Source of the DNA: Limnomonas spitsbergensis
Lineage: Eukaryota; Chlorophyta; Chlorophyceae; Chlamydomonadales
NCBI GenBank assembly: GCA_037349105.1
Contig: JAYJMM010000086.1
Coordinates: 744,001-808,000, forward strand
Reading direction: 5' to 3'
DNA length: 64,000 nucleotides
The first letter of the stretch is position 1. Each line of letters starts with the position of its first letter. Under the pieces are notes generated by a model. The model made no database searches and was not told where the DNA came from. It saw only the letters and a program-made list of their open reading frames with translations. This document shows positions 35,715-46,662 of this stretch, piece by piece. Made by a program: the position numbers and the translations under genes.

Positions 35715-38700
35715 ATGAGTGCAAGGCCCCCAACACCCAGCTGCTATGCCGACTCCGTTCCCATAGTCAATACACCATGCCGCTCGGCCTGTGAGCGCTC
35801 CACTTTGGGGGCACCCTATGCCTCAGTGCTTGGAGGTGCGGCCCCTGTCGCACGCCCTCAGATCACGGGGCAACCAGCAGTCGAGGCGCCTCCCCCTCCA
35901 TACTGCGACCACCACCTGCATGAGGGGACCAAGGTGCACGTCCGCGTCACTCCCCGTGGCGCCCTCCGCTGCAAGGGCCTGCCCACCCTGGCACCCCACA
36001 TGCCACACGAGATCACCGCATGCTTTCGCGACGAAGCTTCCGCGACGCCTTGCCCGCCGTTGGTGGGAGCGGAGTTTCAGAGCATGGTTGAGAAAGCGGG
36101 CATGCCCATGCTCCCGCTGCAGCCATGGCAGGCCCTCAGACGGCAAGAGCCCCCAGCGGTCCCGATCCTCATACCGGTGGTTGCGGCTTTTGATCTGCTG
36201 CTGCCTTACAAAGCGCCGCCACTCGGCAAGGGTGGTTTCGGCATTGTCCAGAGGGCCCTATGGTGCAGCGAGCCACTTGTCTCTGCTGGGCTGTACGCTG
36301 GGCAAACGTACGCCTTAAAATCAGCGTTGCCGCGGCAGAAGCAGGTAGGGGATGGCACTCGGGCAGTTGTTTGGGTGTCGCCATCACTGCCCAGAGTGGT
36401 GGTGGAATGGCGAAGTGGAAAACAGCGTTCTGTTTCAATGACAGTAGGTAACCGCGTTTGTGGCTTTCTCAATCTTTTCCCACATACCTACATGGATGTA
36501 AGAAGGAAATGAATGAAGCTATGCCCTGTGGGGGCGTGAGGGTTCATGAAACGGAGTAGCCTGGACCAAAGCCACATCCGTGCTGTTCCCGGGTGTTTTC
36601 ATTTTTGGAGAACGGCCATCATGGTGTAAGGTCACTCTTTGTGCATTCCTGGGCTGTGTGGGGCAAAGGAAACGATGAGGCCGGCTCCACTGTACTGTTC
36701 ATGTTAGGGTGCTTCAGCTACAACATCTTGGGCTGTGACCGAGGGGGTCTGCGGCTGTAGGCCGGTCAAGGTTGGGTCCCAATCTGCCTGGTGGCGGCCG
36801 CCTGTCAGACTCTTCAGGTGGCCTTGAATACCCTTGGGCTATAACAATTTGATTTTAAACTCAAACTGTTTTTTCACTACCTTTTGTCATTTGCCTCCAT
36901 CCAGGGTTGCAGATCCCTAGCCCTGGATCTACCTGGCCTGGGATGCCCAAGTGGGGCACTTTGTGGCCTGCTGCTCTGACTATCTCGTTGAACTCGAAAA
37001 ACTAAAATTTGACCTTAAGTTAATTTGCCCACATCCAGTGGTCCAAATCCAAGAGCCACGTCGACCTGGCCTGGTCGGTCGAGTTGGTGCAGCTTCTGCC
37101 CTTCTGCCCTGACTACCGGTACCTCATGGAACTCTATCTTACATCCGAGTTTCTGTTGCCCCCATCCAGTGGTCCACATCCACAAACCGTGTCGACCTGG
37201 CCTGGGAGGTCTTGGTGGTCCAGCTTGTGGCCACCCACGCCATGGCCGCAAACCGTGGCCGCGACCTCGTCAGAGTGGCGGCCATCGTCTCGGGGCCTGC
37301 AAACGCCGGCCTGGGCAAAACGCAGATCCACGGACGGACGGTGCACATTCAGGGCTAATTGATGCCACTGATGGAGCTGGGCACGCTGGAAGACAACATC
37401 CTCAAAAAGAAAATGTGCGGGTTTAGGGTTTCTAAAAGCGTGCTTCACCTACCATTCGAATGCATCATGGGATCATGGCATGCTGTCATGGGGGCCTCAT
37501 GCAGAGATCCCTGCTGCTTGGGCTACGGGCTGTAGGCTGGTCAGACAAACCTGGCGCCAATTGGTCCATGGAGGTGGCTGCCCAGCCGCCTGCCACAGGT
37601 GGTCTGGTGCGCACCGAAGCAAACGCTGCAGGGACGCCATCTAGGCCCTTCTCCCTGCCGCCTGCATCATGCGCTTTAAGTGCGTGGAGTTCGCGTTTAT
37701 CCTGGCATCACCGGTGTAAGGAGGCCACACTTCTGTAGCGTTCTTACCAGCAATAAACATAGACCAGCGGTTCCAGATGCAGCATACGTCTTTCATAGGT
37801 TTCATTAGGAGCATTCCTATTGTTCACTTTGCCTTGGCGGCCTGAGATGCTTTAGGGAGGGTATCCACATAAAGCATTGGTGCTGCTGACACCTCACTTC
37901 AGGTGTATGGTTGACTTGTTCTTCTAGTCTTCCAGTTCGAAGTGCAATCCACAAGACTTGTGTTCACAAAGCATGCACACAGTGAGACGCTAGTGTGCAC
38001 CAGACCACCTTACGGGCACTACCAGGCAGCCGATGCGGGGACCAAACCTTGACCGGCCCCCTGCTAGCGGACCAAGCAGCAGGACATGCTGCACCAAGCC
38101 CTGGCTAAACGCTGAAGTGTGGATAACGCGCTTAAAATAAATCACTGTTCCTGAAAACGGCGAGCTGGCTCATTTGACTGCTGCACTTTGAAACACGTAG
38201 GTTTCCTGCCTCCCTGAACTTCACCGGGGACATCACGGCCAGGGTGCTCGGGGCAACCATTCGTGCGCTGGCGGACATGCACGCGGCTGGCATCATGCAC
38301 AACGACGTGAAGCCTGCCAACGTTTTGCTTTGCTACGAGGGGGGTCAGATTGTGGGCAAGGTATGTATCAGAATTTCGGTTCCACACTGATTATGTTTGA
38401 GTGCTTCAGCCACAATGCAGTTGCATCGCGGCCTATGTCTTGTTGTGCCTTGAGGATGGGTACATCGCAAGGGGTAGAGGCGGGCTATGAATTTCACAAG
38501 GTGTTTGAGCTATAGGTCAGCACATCGCGTCCCACAGCCGGAGGGGAGGCGGGTGCAGCATGTTGCCTGCTACTTAGGCAACTGGCTGAAGCCCCGACGA
38601 GGTCAGGTCAGGTCAGGTCAGGTTAGGTCAGGTCAGGTTAGGTCGGGTCAGGTTAGGTCAGGTCAGGTCCCCAACAGCCTAGGTGTGGCTTTTCAGCATC

Positions 38701-39995
38701 CCACCAAAGGTGACATGGTGCATGATAAAATGAACCTTGCCTCGCGGTAACCTGCTGCTCCCCTATTCCTACTGCAAGGTCTTTCCATCAAACGATGTTG
38801 GGTGGATACCGTATGGTGGCGCTGTGATAACAATGAGCTGCCTCACCGGTTCCTGCTGCCTGGTGTGACATGCTATCCCCGGCTCCTGCTGCATGGTGTG
38901 GCCTGCTTCCAAGGTTAACCTGCTGTCCCCTGATCCCGCTGCAGCGTGTTTATTTTATTACACTCCAGACCACTCTTTGGGGGCTGCCGGATTGCCATCA
39001 CTTGGCCGAGTCAATCAAAAAGTCCATCTTTCAGTAATTTAACTACATCAAGGCCTTCGGCAGATGACCCAAGCAGCAGCGTTTGCTGCACCAGCTCCAA
39101 TCAGCCGTAGGCTGTGATGTAGCTAATTGTTGCTGAAGCTAAATGTGAGACTAAAATTTGCTGACGCTAAATGCTGAGGCGAAATGTGAGGCGAAATTGT
39201 TGCTTAAGCGTGCCGGAATGATCCGTGGCCTGATTTCACTGCATGGTGCGCAGCTCGCTGACATGGGCCTCGCCACGCCCATGACGGTAATAGAGATGCC
39301 CGAGGGCTACCACGACGAGGACAGCAACAAGGTGGAGCGCGGGATGGTGTGCACCGAGATCTTTGGGACAAAAGGGAGAATGGCCCCGGAAGTCCAAGCG
39401 TGCTCCACAGACAGTGCAGGCTGGGTGAGTACTGTTCCTTCACCACCCAACCATGCAACGCTACGTAATGCATGGTAGCTGGGTTTGAGGTTGCTCATCC
39501 CCTAGCAGCCCTACGCAGCCCAGCGTTCAGCTGGGCCCTGCGGGTGTGCACTGTTCCAAACACAATGCCAAACAAGAGGTATAATGGCCCCCACTGGGCC
39601 GATGGGGACCAATCGAATGGCCTGTGGCCCAAGCAGCAGGGCTCGCTGCAACTATAGAGATCCCTGCGGCCGCTGGCCATCATGAACTGAAGGTTAAGTA
39701 GAAAGAGGAACTAAAGAGGAAGAAAAAAATCACCCTAACAAATGAACTGTGGCCCATGTCCACCTTTCCCCAGATCACGCCAGCCGCCGACGTGTTCCTC
39801 TTTGGCCGCCTCATCGTTGACTGCCTCGAGATCTCACGTGACAGCGCCCGCAACCAGGCCTTTCTGGAGAACATGGGGGAGAAGTATTGCTGCTGGTGGG
39901 ACCTGGCGTCCTGCTGCACGCTCCTAGATCCATGCGACCGTCCTTCGGCTCAGGACGTGCTGGAGTTTCTGGAGAGGGCCGGTCTCCAGCCTTGA
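35715..39995 (+). CDS. protein kinase, 477 aa, with one in-frame stop
   Basis: Five exons in phase: 35715-36344, 37170-37420, 38201-38360, 39254-39424 and 39774-39995. The first ~165 residues are Pro-rich. Kinase landmarks follow: glycine loop PLGKGGFGIVQRAL (~168-181), ATP lysine in YALK (~201), hinge-like LMPLMELGTLEDNIL, catalytic loop IMHNDVKPANVLL (HND in place of HRD, ~327-329), LADMGLATP (DMG in place of DFG, ~350-352), GTKGRMAPEV (APE) and C-lobe ADVFLFGRLIVDCL ending DRPSAQDVLEFLERAGLQP. A TAA at 37356-37358 interrupts exon 2 just before the hinge, while the frame on both sides is kinase-like. The gene may be newly inactivated or the base may be an error. The third intron holds the 5-bp array and SINE fragments. 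Substrate unknown. Confidence 0.8.
36885..37230 (+). repeat. three tandem copies of an acceptor plus exon start (kinase gene)
   Basis: CATCCAG acceptors end at 36904, 37038 and 37169 (spacing 134 and 131). Each is preceded by TTGCC and followed by a variant of TGGTCCACATCC, then GTCGACCTGGCCTGG. The second copy reads WSKSKSHVDLAWSVELVQLL. Only the third continues as the full exon. Confidence 0.85.
37496..37630 (+). mobile_element. SINE-like element, 5' truncated
   Basis: Shows CTGCTGCTTGGGCTACGGGC, TGTAGGCTGGTCAGAC, AATTGGTCCATGGAGGTGGC and GGTGGTCTGGTGCGCACC. It lies in the kinase intron 37421-38200. Confidence 0.65.
37994..38125 (-). mobile_element. SINE-like element copy, reverse
   Basis: Begins GTGCACCAGACCACC and continues GGACCAAACCTTGACCGGCC, CCAAGCAGCAGG and TGCTGCACCAAGCCCTGGC. 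It lies in the same kinase intron as the forward copy at 37496, in opposite orientation. Confidence 0.65.
38599..38668 (+). repeat. 5-bp microsatellite (AGGTC)
   Basis: Thirteen or so units of AGGTC, with several AGGTT and one GGGTC variant, in the kinase intron 38361-39253. Confidence 0.9.
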
Positions 39996-42750
39996 GGGCC
40001 AGTCTCTAGGGCTGGAGAGGGTAGGCCTGCAGGCTTGGAGGATGACAGACACTACAAGCGACACTCCCACACTGGCATCCTCAGTTAGCATCTCTTTCGT
40101 GCTTTCCTTTCGGTTTTGCTCTGCCTGAGTGCCTGGCCCCTCTGGAAAAAACTTTGGGTGGTCGCATTCACACTGGACCGGCAACAGCGTCCACAACAGT
40201 GTGCTGAAAATTTTACAACAGTAACAGCCCTGCCGGATGAGGTGATGCCGAATGAGGTGATGCAGATGGTGGAGGGTCACCGGGCTTTTGGGGTACCGCC
40301 CGGCGGCCACCGTTGGGCTGAGGCATGGTAGCACAATCCAGCTTAACCTGCACCGTGTCGTGCCGTATCGTGTTCCCTTGGTAGTGCAATCCGGCTAATC
40401 CTGTGCCGTATCGCACAATATCGTGCCGTAACGTGCCACCCCCCAGGTGCCACCATGGACTGATGGCACAAAACCATGGCACAAAACCTGGAGAGGCTGA
40501 TGGCCGATGGCTCGCTCAAGCAGCAGGCACATTTCTGCAGCAGGTCCCCACGGCCGCAGGCTGTATCGATTTTGAACAGCAGCGGCATATAGCGAGCATG
40601 AATTCATGATACTGTATCGTGAAAGGCTTTGCATGGCCCTCAATATACTCCTGTACTTCCATGCTGTTTGAAAACGTGTAAATCAGTTAGGGAACTGATG
40701 TACTGGCGCAGTGGTACAGCCAGTGCAGCCTTCTGCTGCAACACCAGTACGCCCCTGCATGGCTGCATCTCAACGCTGTCTGTTAAGCCATTGCGCGGAA
40801 CAGCTTACTTGCCTGCTGAGCATAAAGTGCATGAGTGATGCTGGCGCCTCAGATAAACAACAGCACGTCAGAGGCTCATCCCAGCCCCCTTGGGGTCTCG
40901 GATTACAACCGGCACCCAAGACTCTGCATGCATTTGCGTGCATGGTGGTGACATGCATAACCAGCAAAAATGTATGGTCACGCCCAGGGGGCACGCCCCT
41001 TCTTCACGCCACCCTTTTGGCTTTTGCAGTTTCATCGTGACCTCTTTCCTTCCTCGGCGACGTGCAAGTTCCTCTCCTTCAGGGCTGGAGGACCCACCTC
41101 CTGGACAGGTGGAAGCTCTATATACCCCCACTTTAAAAATCACTGTTGCTCCAGCTCTCTGCCATATGCCCATCCCATCTATCCCGGGAGGGCCCAGACA
41201 ATGCAATGAGCCATTCAGAGCCCCCCAAAACAGCCATGCAGCATCTCCACAGCTCATCAAGCCCCATTCCTCAACTTTCTGCTGGCTGGTCGATACGTGG
41301 AATCTTGATTTTATATTGTTATGAAGTTATCGAGAGGGGGGGGGGATCTAAATACACCTTATCCTTGAAAGTTGTAGACCTTGACTAGAGCTTTCCGTAC
41401 CGGTATCTGATCTTCAAATTGTTTTTGGCCCAGGGGGCTGGGAGATATGGAGGATCAAAGTGTGGGGGGGGGGACAAAAAATATGAATGTTTGGAAATTT
41501 TAGTATCTTTTTTTTAAACATCAGATTTGAGACAAAAGCTGCACCGTTGCATTCTTGCTGTCATTTGCTACAGCTATGCATAATAAAACATTCCACACAG
41601 AATACCAGACTCCTCTTGGCATGCGATTATGGCATGGGGGGTCGTCATGGCTCCGGAACCACATGCACCGTTGTGCGTACACTCTATGGACTCACACGGT
41701 ATAGCTGCATTGGTAGTTGCTATGAATTAAGCAATGACAACCTGTTGTGAGCATTGTTTGAAGGTTTTAAATTCTCAGAAAACCCAGTGACCCTAAGGAA
41801 TCACCAACAGGGGAAAGAGTGCAAGAGAGGAGCTGAAAATTGCCAGCCCACAGGGCCATCCCCTTTGCAATGTCAGCCTTCCCTTCTCCAGGTTTCATTG
41901 TGACGTGCGAGGTGTCAACCCTTGACGTTATCTTCAGCTGCCTGCTAGCCCAGCTGGTAGGGGTCCCTGTTCAGCTTCCAACAGCTTTTAGCCATAACTT
42001 GAGCTTGTCAGCTGAGTTCATGTACATGGGCAATGATGCCAAGCTCTGGCCACTTTTTCGAAGTTTTAGACCTATCAGTACGGTATGCAAGCCTGGATAC
42101 ATTTTTTGTTTATTTATTTGCTCCTAATGGATAACTAAATCTTTTCAAAATTTGAAGCTGCGTGAGGCACTCAGCCCATGCAGTCATGCACGGTCTGTCG
42201 TTGGCAGAAAGACAACAAGTTGTGCTCTACAGCAAAAATGTTGCAAGCTGGCAGAAACACAGCGAGCAGGGAGCAGCGGATAGCGGATGCCGCAAAACAG
42301 GCAGAAAAATGGTAAGCATTGCAGAGTTGGAGAGCACATGCTGCATAACAGGCCAGGCAAACTGGCAGACCCTGAACCACACAACATATCCCATCAGCAT
42401 CCCCTTCGGATGTGGCACACGCATGCTACAAATATGGCAAGTTGGCAACACTCCCACCACTGTGGGTAACTCGGATCAGCGCCACGCATGCGCTGATTAC
42501 AAAAATATGCAATAACTGCATGCTAGCCAGGGGGAGCATGCAGCCATTGCATATTATTGACTCCCCCTGACTCCAGCGGTGTCATCTGGTCACAGCGTTA
42601 TGGAGTTGAGATATCCCCTTACATAAACCCGAAACCCGTCATAACCCTAGATCATAACCCGAAACCCTGGGTACCTACTTAGTCAGGCAGATACAGGCGA
42701 CTGTTCCGGACCGGTTGGGCGCCGATCTCAAGCAAACTGCGCATATTTTG
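39996..42750. other. intergenic region
   Basis: No gene I can support. A splice-flanked open stretch at 41893-42080 (CTCCAG before, GTATGC after; reads LDVIFSCLLAQLVGVPVQLP) might be an exon, but no partner exons were found. A repeat relative of 30405-30480 lies at 41325-41500 beside poly-G runs. Confidence 0.4.
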
Positions 42751-43722
42751 ATGTTCAAGATGCGGAACTTATCATGCGGCTATGCCGTGCACATGGTCGC
42801 CAGGTCCTGCCGGGCTTACAGCGACAGTGCCGGTACGACATTTTACAACTCGCAGGCGGGTAGATGGATGACGACACCGGGAGCGCTTGGCCTCCGAGTC
42901 CATGATCTGTTTAGCTCTGTTGCCGGGGTCCCTGCCATACTGGCCCTGCGCCCCGCAAACCTATCGTCGTTTCAGTGGCCGCTCAGTCCGGGTAACGCCA
43001 GCAGCCTCGGCAGCAGCAGCGACCGTCCGCTGAACCTGGTCGTTCCGGTGGGAAATTCGGCTGACGTCCATACTCTGAAAGCCCGAACAGGCGCAAGTTA
43101 CCACCCCTTAGTATCTCTCGACCTCATGGGCCTCAACGATGAGAGGCTGAACAGGGCTCGGGACCTGGTCAAGGAGTGTGCTCGCGCAGGCATGCCACCC
43201 AGGGTGTTACTGCAGCGCGCTTGGAGCTGTGACTGTGATGACCCGGATGAGAACTTGCATGCCGAGAGTCTGTACGAGGCCACGCTGACGCTGACGGACG
43301 CTGAGGCTGCAGTGATAACGCTGTCGGACTGCATGGGCATGGCCAGCGAAGACAGCCTCCGTGACGCGATTGAGGCTGTTTTCAACATCGACTGCGCCGG
43401 GGAGTCCATGATGGAAAGGATAGCACTCCGGCTGCCCAGTGTGGAGCTGTGCACGGGCGCCCTCCGGTTAGGCGTCACGCGCTTTGATGCCACGGCGTGC
43501 CCAACATGGACAGCAGCAGCAGCAGATGCTAGAGGCAAAGATCACCCATGCAAGGGGGATGCACCTGGCGGCCAGGTTGGTTGTGCGTGCCGGCGGGCGG
43601 GCGTTGGGCAGGTAGTAAGCATGCAGCAGCTTCTGGAGGCAGCAGAGGAACAGGGCATTAAGCACAGCATGGACGTGGCCGCACTGAAGGCGGCAGGTCC
43701 CAAATTATTGAAGACGTTCTGA
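42751..43722 (+). CDS. intronless HMG-CoA-lyase-like protein, probably mitochondrial
   Basis: A single uninterrupted ORF of 323 residues from ATG 42751 to TGA, GC-richer than its surroundings. The N-terminus (MFKMRNLSCGYAVHMVARSC) looks like a mitochondrial presequence: basic and hydroxylated, with no acidic residue in the first 25. The middle and C-terminal half resemble the HMGL-type TIM barrel in order: ARDLVKECARAGMPPRVLL, AAVITLSDCMGMASEDSLRD (compare the LGDTIG segment), LRLGVTRFDATACPT (compare the FD.S..G segment) and a late VSMQQLLEAAEEQGI. The metal-binding HxH of true lyases is not evident, so activity is doubtful. Family lyases cleave HMG-CoA to acetyl-CoA and acetoacetate. Lack of introns in an intron-rich window suggests retroposition. 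An earlier in-frame GTG at 42715 is less likely as start. Confidence 0.55.
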   Translation: MFKMRNLSCGYAVHMVARSCRAYSDSAGTTFYNSQAGRWMTTPGALGLRVHDLFSSVAGVPAILALRPANLSSFQWPLSPGNASSLGSSSDRPLNLVVPVGNSADVHTLKARTGASYHPLVSLDLMGLNDERLNRARDLVKECARAGMPPRVLLQRAWSCDCDDPDENLHAESLYEATLTLTDAEAAVITLSDCMGMASEDSLRDAIEAVFNIDCAGESMMERIALRLPSVELCTGALRLGVTRFDATACPTWTAAAADARGKDHPCKGDAPGGQVGCACRRAGVGQVVSMQQLLEAAEEQGIKHSMDVAALKAAGPKLLKTF

Positions 43723-45438
43723 TGCGGCCCTACTGATATCTGATGAGCTTGAGAGGGAAATGCTGTATTTGATCGGCACTTTTCGAAATCTGTATTCCAT
43801 GCGCTGCGTGAATCAGATTGATCATGGGATTCATGCCGGGGCCTTGCTTATAATATTACATTTGGTTCTTGGCAGTTGGACATGCATTTGGGCGTGTGTC
43901 GCCATGTTGCCTGCTAGGTAGCCCTCTACTCGGGCCCTTCAATTGTACCGGTACCTCAAAGTGCGTCCTCTTTGAAGCATACCCTCGACTGACTTGCAAA
44001 CTACCGGTAATCGCATGTCTATTGCCTGGAATATATTTGGCTCTGTACCCACTGCCAAGAGCTATGTGCACGGCCTTAGGCCCTCTCCTGGTATTGTGGA
44101 CTCGTGTCACACAGCACAGTCTTTTCTCAGCATGATAATGGACTTCGAATTGACTGACCAATTTTGAGCACCCAAAGTGTCCGTCGTCAGTGCGCTGGGC
44201 CTTTTCTGGGCGCCCAGCTGACATCGGCCAGCTACTCACAATTGTTTACATCGATACCCGTAGGAAAAACATGGCCTTGTACCTCGCTTAGTGCCAAGAA
44301 TCAAGGGTGCCATGAAGCACCCCATGAAGCAGCTAGCACCAGAGCACTCTGGCTAGCAATGCACTTGTAATGCCGGTACAGCATTATGGTTGAACGGCCC
44401 AGGGCACAACGAGCAGGATACGCCTACCCAACCATGGTTACGGTTGCACAGGCCCTTTTAAGCTGAAGTGCGGCTAGTCTGTGAGCACACTTAATTACTC
44501 CTTCATTCACACTTCCTTTCCTACCATGACTGCCTTTCTTTTTGGGGGGGGGGGGAGAGGTTACTTCGTTCTCATTTGTGTTCCTCTTCTTCTTTCCCTC
44601 TCCCAACTTCACTGTTGGGCGCACATGCAACTGAGCCTTTTTTGAGTAGAGAGGTGTGGCGTACACTACTGAGCATGTCGAAGTGGACTTCAGCAGCATC
44701 AGCTACATGTTTAGGGTGCATATCCGCTCGGCCTGGCTTCACGCTAGGTCAGTGAGCTCCATGTCAAGTGGATCAGGAGAGGGGAACAGATATGAAATAC
44801 TTTCGAGCGTGCTTGACAGAGAAAGCAAGTCTTGCTTTCAGAATGTGTAAAGCCATGGTAGCCGTTCTCTCTCCATCGCCACTGATTTCATGCTATCCAA
44901 ACCAGACAGTTGGGCAGTAACGCTGCTGCGTCTTTAGCGAGGCAGTGCCCAGAGGTGTTACATCTATGACCAAGATGTCATCTTGGGGTGAAATGAAATA
45001 GCAGTCCACAGTGTAAAAAAACCGATGTCATATCCAAGAGACTGATCTCTTTTCCTCGTCGGTTAAAACCAAATCCCGCGCATATAAGCTTATAAATGTA
45101 TGAAGCTCGTTAACTCATGCATAACTGAACACAAATCATCCAGTCATGTAGGAGAAAGTCACAGCCCCCTCCTCTAAATCCATGCCTCGAAGCTTGACGC
45201 TACCCCAGGCCAGGCTCTTAAAAACCTGAGGCCTACCATGTTCACGCTTGGCCTTTACTGCACTCGTACTGCCAAAAATATTGACTGTGCTTATAAAATA
45301 CTGGCAAATAACCTTTTTGAAGACTCATGACCATGAGTAAGGCTAATTGATATTTCGAGGCAGTTAGATATGCAATCAGCCTTACTTCAGTCCACTAGAA
45401 CTTGAACGCCCATGAGAAATTGTGCTGAATAGGGAATC
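43723..45438. other. intergenic region with repeat ends
   Basis: No gene seen. Ends of the GAGGTGT-family occur at about 44605-44665 and 44930-44975, the first preceded by a C/T-rich tract and a G run. Convergent space between the HMGL-like ORF and the small membrane-protein gene. Confidence 0.5.
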
Positions 45439-46470
45439 TCAATGCTTGGCGGAGTAGTCACCAGGGGGGGGGCCCTGCTGCTGCTGCTGCGGGTAGGCAG
45501 CAGGGGGGGCATACGCAGGCTGCACTGCATATACCACTGGCTGGGCCATGGGTGCGACACCTCCTGGCCAGCCGTAGACAGGGACCTGGCTCTTGTTCTT
45601 GCAATCACTCTGTAAGGGTGCAAGTGTTGCATGAAGGCATCGTTCTCAGCACAGGCATGAAGCTCATGTAGCTGTGCATAGTAGAATGAAGGTTGCAAGT
45701 AAATCTACCTTCCAGGATCCCCAGGCAGCGTGCATGCAGTTTCACACTGAAGGAGGAGCCCCCATGGCATGCACCTCTAAGGATTGGTCAACAAGGACAT
45801 TTGACTTACGTTGAAGCAAGGAATGAGCGCAATGGGCCAGAAAACCTGTTGTTGGAAGGCGTGACAACCTCAGTGACAAAGAGAGAAAAATGGCATCGGG
45901 CTCCTTCCGAAACTTTCAGGCGACAATCAGGCGCCTAGACGTCAGAGTTTCTACACATCTAGCCAAGTCGACAGCATAAGACATGATAGCGTTCTCACAA
46001 TTAGACCGATCACGAGCAGCGCCACGCCACCTCCAGTCAAGTCGTTGCACTTGCAGCATCTTCGCAAGGGAACAGCGCAACCAAGTTTATTGATGAACGA
46101 CGTAGAGGAGTCAAATCAAGTCAGTACGGATTTGAATGGAAGGACAACAAAACTGGTAGGCTTTGGATTGATAAAGTACTCACCCCAACTCTGGGTCGAT
46201 AACCTGCGTATTATAAACAAGGAATATCATTAAGAATTTAAAAAGTGAAGGAAATTCGTTGCAAGACATGTGTCTGCAAAGTGTCTATAGCCTTTGACCT
46301 CTGCAAAAAGAAGGCAAACTGGGACATGACCTTGTGTCCGGCCTCTCTGACGAGTCAGGCCTCGTGCAGTGCATCACCACTCTTACCATATATGATACAA
46401 TCACTTGTCCCGGGGCGGGAGACATTGCTGCCTGCTTAACCTGAATTCCAGGAATAGGTTGAGCGTTCAT
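45439..46470 (-). CDS. small Cys-flanked membrane protein (BRI3-like architecture), 123 aa
   Basis: Five exons, phases closing exactly: 46470-46387, 46203-46184 (20 bp), 46059-45999, 45845-45810 (36 bp) and 45609-45439. The product has a short soluble N-terminus (MNAQPIPGIQVKQAAMSPAP), then CCKCNDLTGGG, a hydrophobic segment (VALLVIGLIVFWPIALI), PCFNSDC and a Pro/Gln/Tyr-rich tail (AYPQQQQQGPPPGDYSAKH). Cysteine pairs on both sides of a WP-containing hydrophobic stretch recall brain protein I3 / LITAF-like membrane-attached zinc motifs, which act on endosomal membranes. That resemblance is architectural and from memory. Two very small exons make automatic prediction likely to miss it. Transcribed divergently from NDUFA6. 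Confidence 0.65.
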
Positions 46471-46662
46471 TTTCACAATTGACGAGAATGAAACGAACGG
46501 AAAAGGGGTACAATTTATAATTTAGGACAGATCTAAGGAAGTTGAGTAATGCGCAAACAAATACATAAAGATGTACATTTGCGGGCCTGTCTGCCCAGGT
46601 TAGGGTGCAATCCAGCAGGGAATTCAGCATGGAGACTTTACTGCTCAGTGTTAGCAGCGGAC
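46471..46662. promoter_or_regulatory. divergent intergenic region (membrane protein / NDUFA6)
   Basis: 192 bp separate the two start codons, so both promoters must lie here or in 5' UTRs. No TATA box stands out; a TATAATTTAGGA stretch lies near 46518. Confidence 0.5.

Noticed and set aside
37356..37358. Variant nuclear code with TAA/TAG read as Gln (known in some ulvophytes)
   Set aside because: Only this one internal TAA appears in several thousand codons of assigned exons, CAA/CAG serve normally for Gln, and IPMK and the RAP gene appear to end at TAA and TAG.
41893..42080. Isolated exon candidate reading LDVIFSCLLAQLVGVPVQLP
   Set aside because: Splice-like edges but no partner exon in phase and no recognised family.
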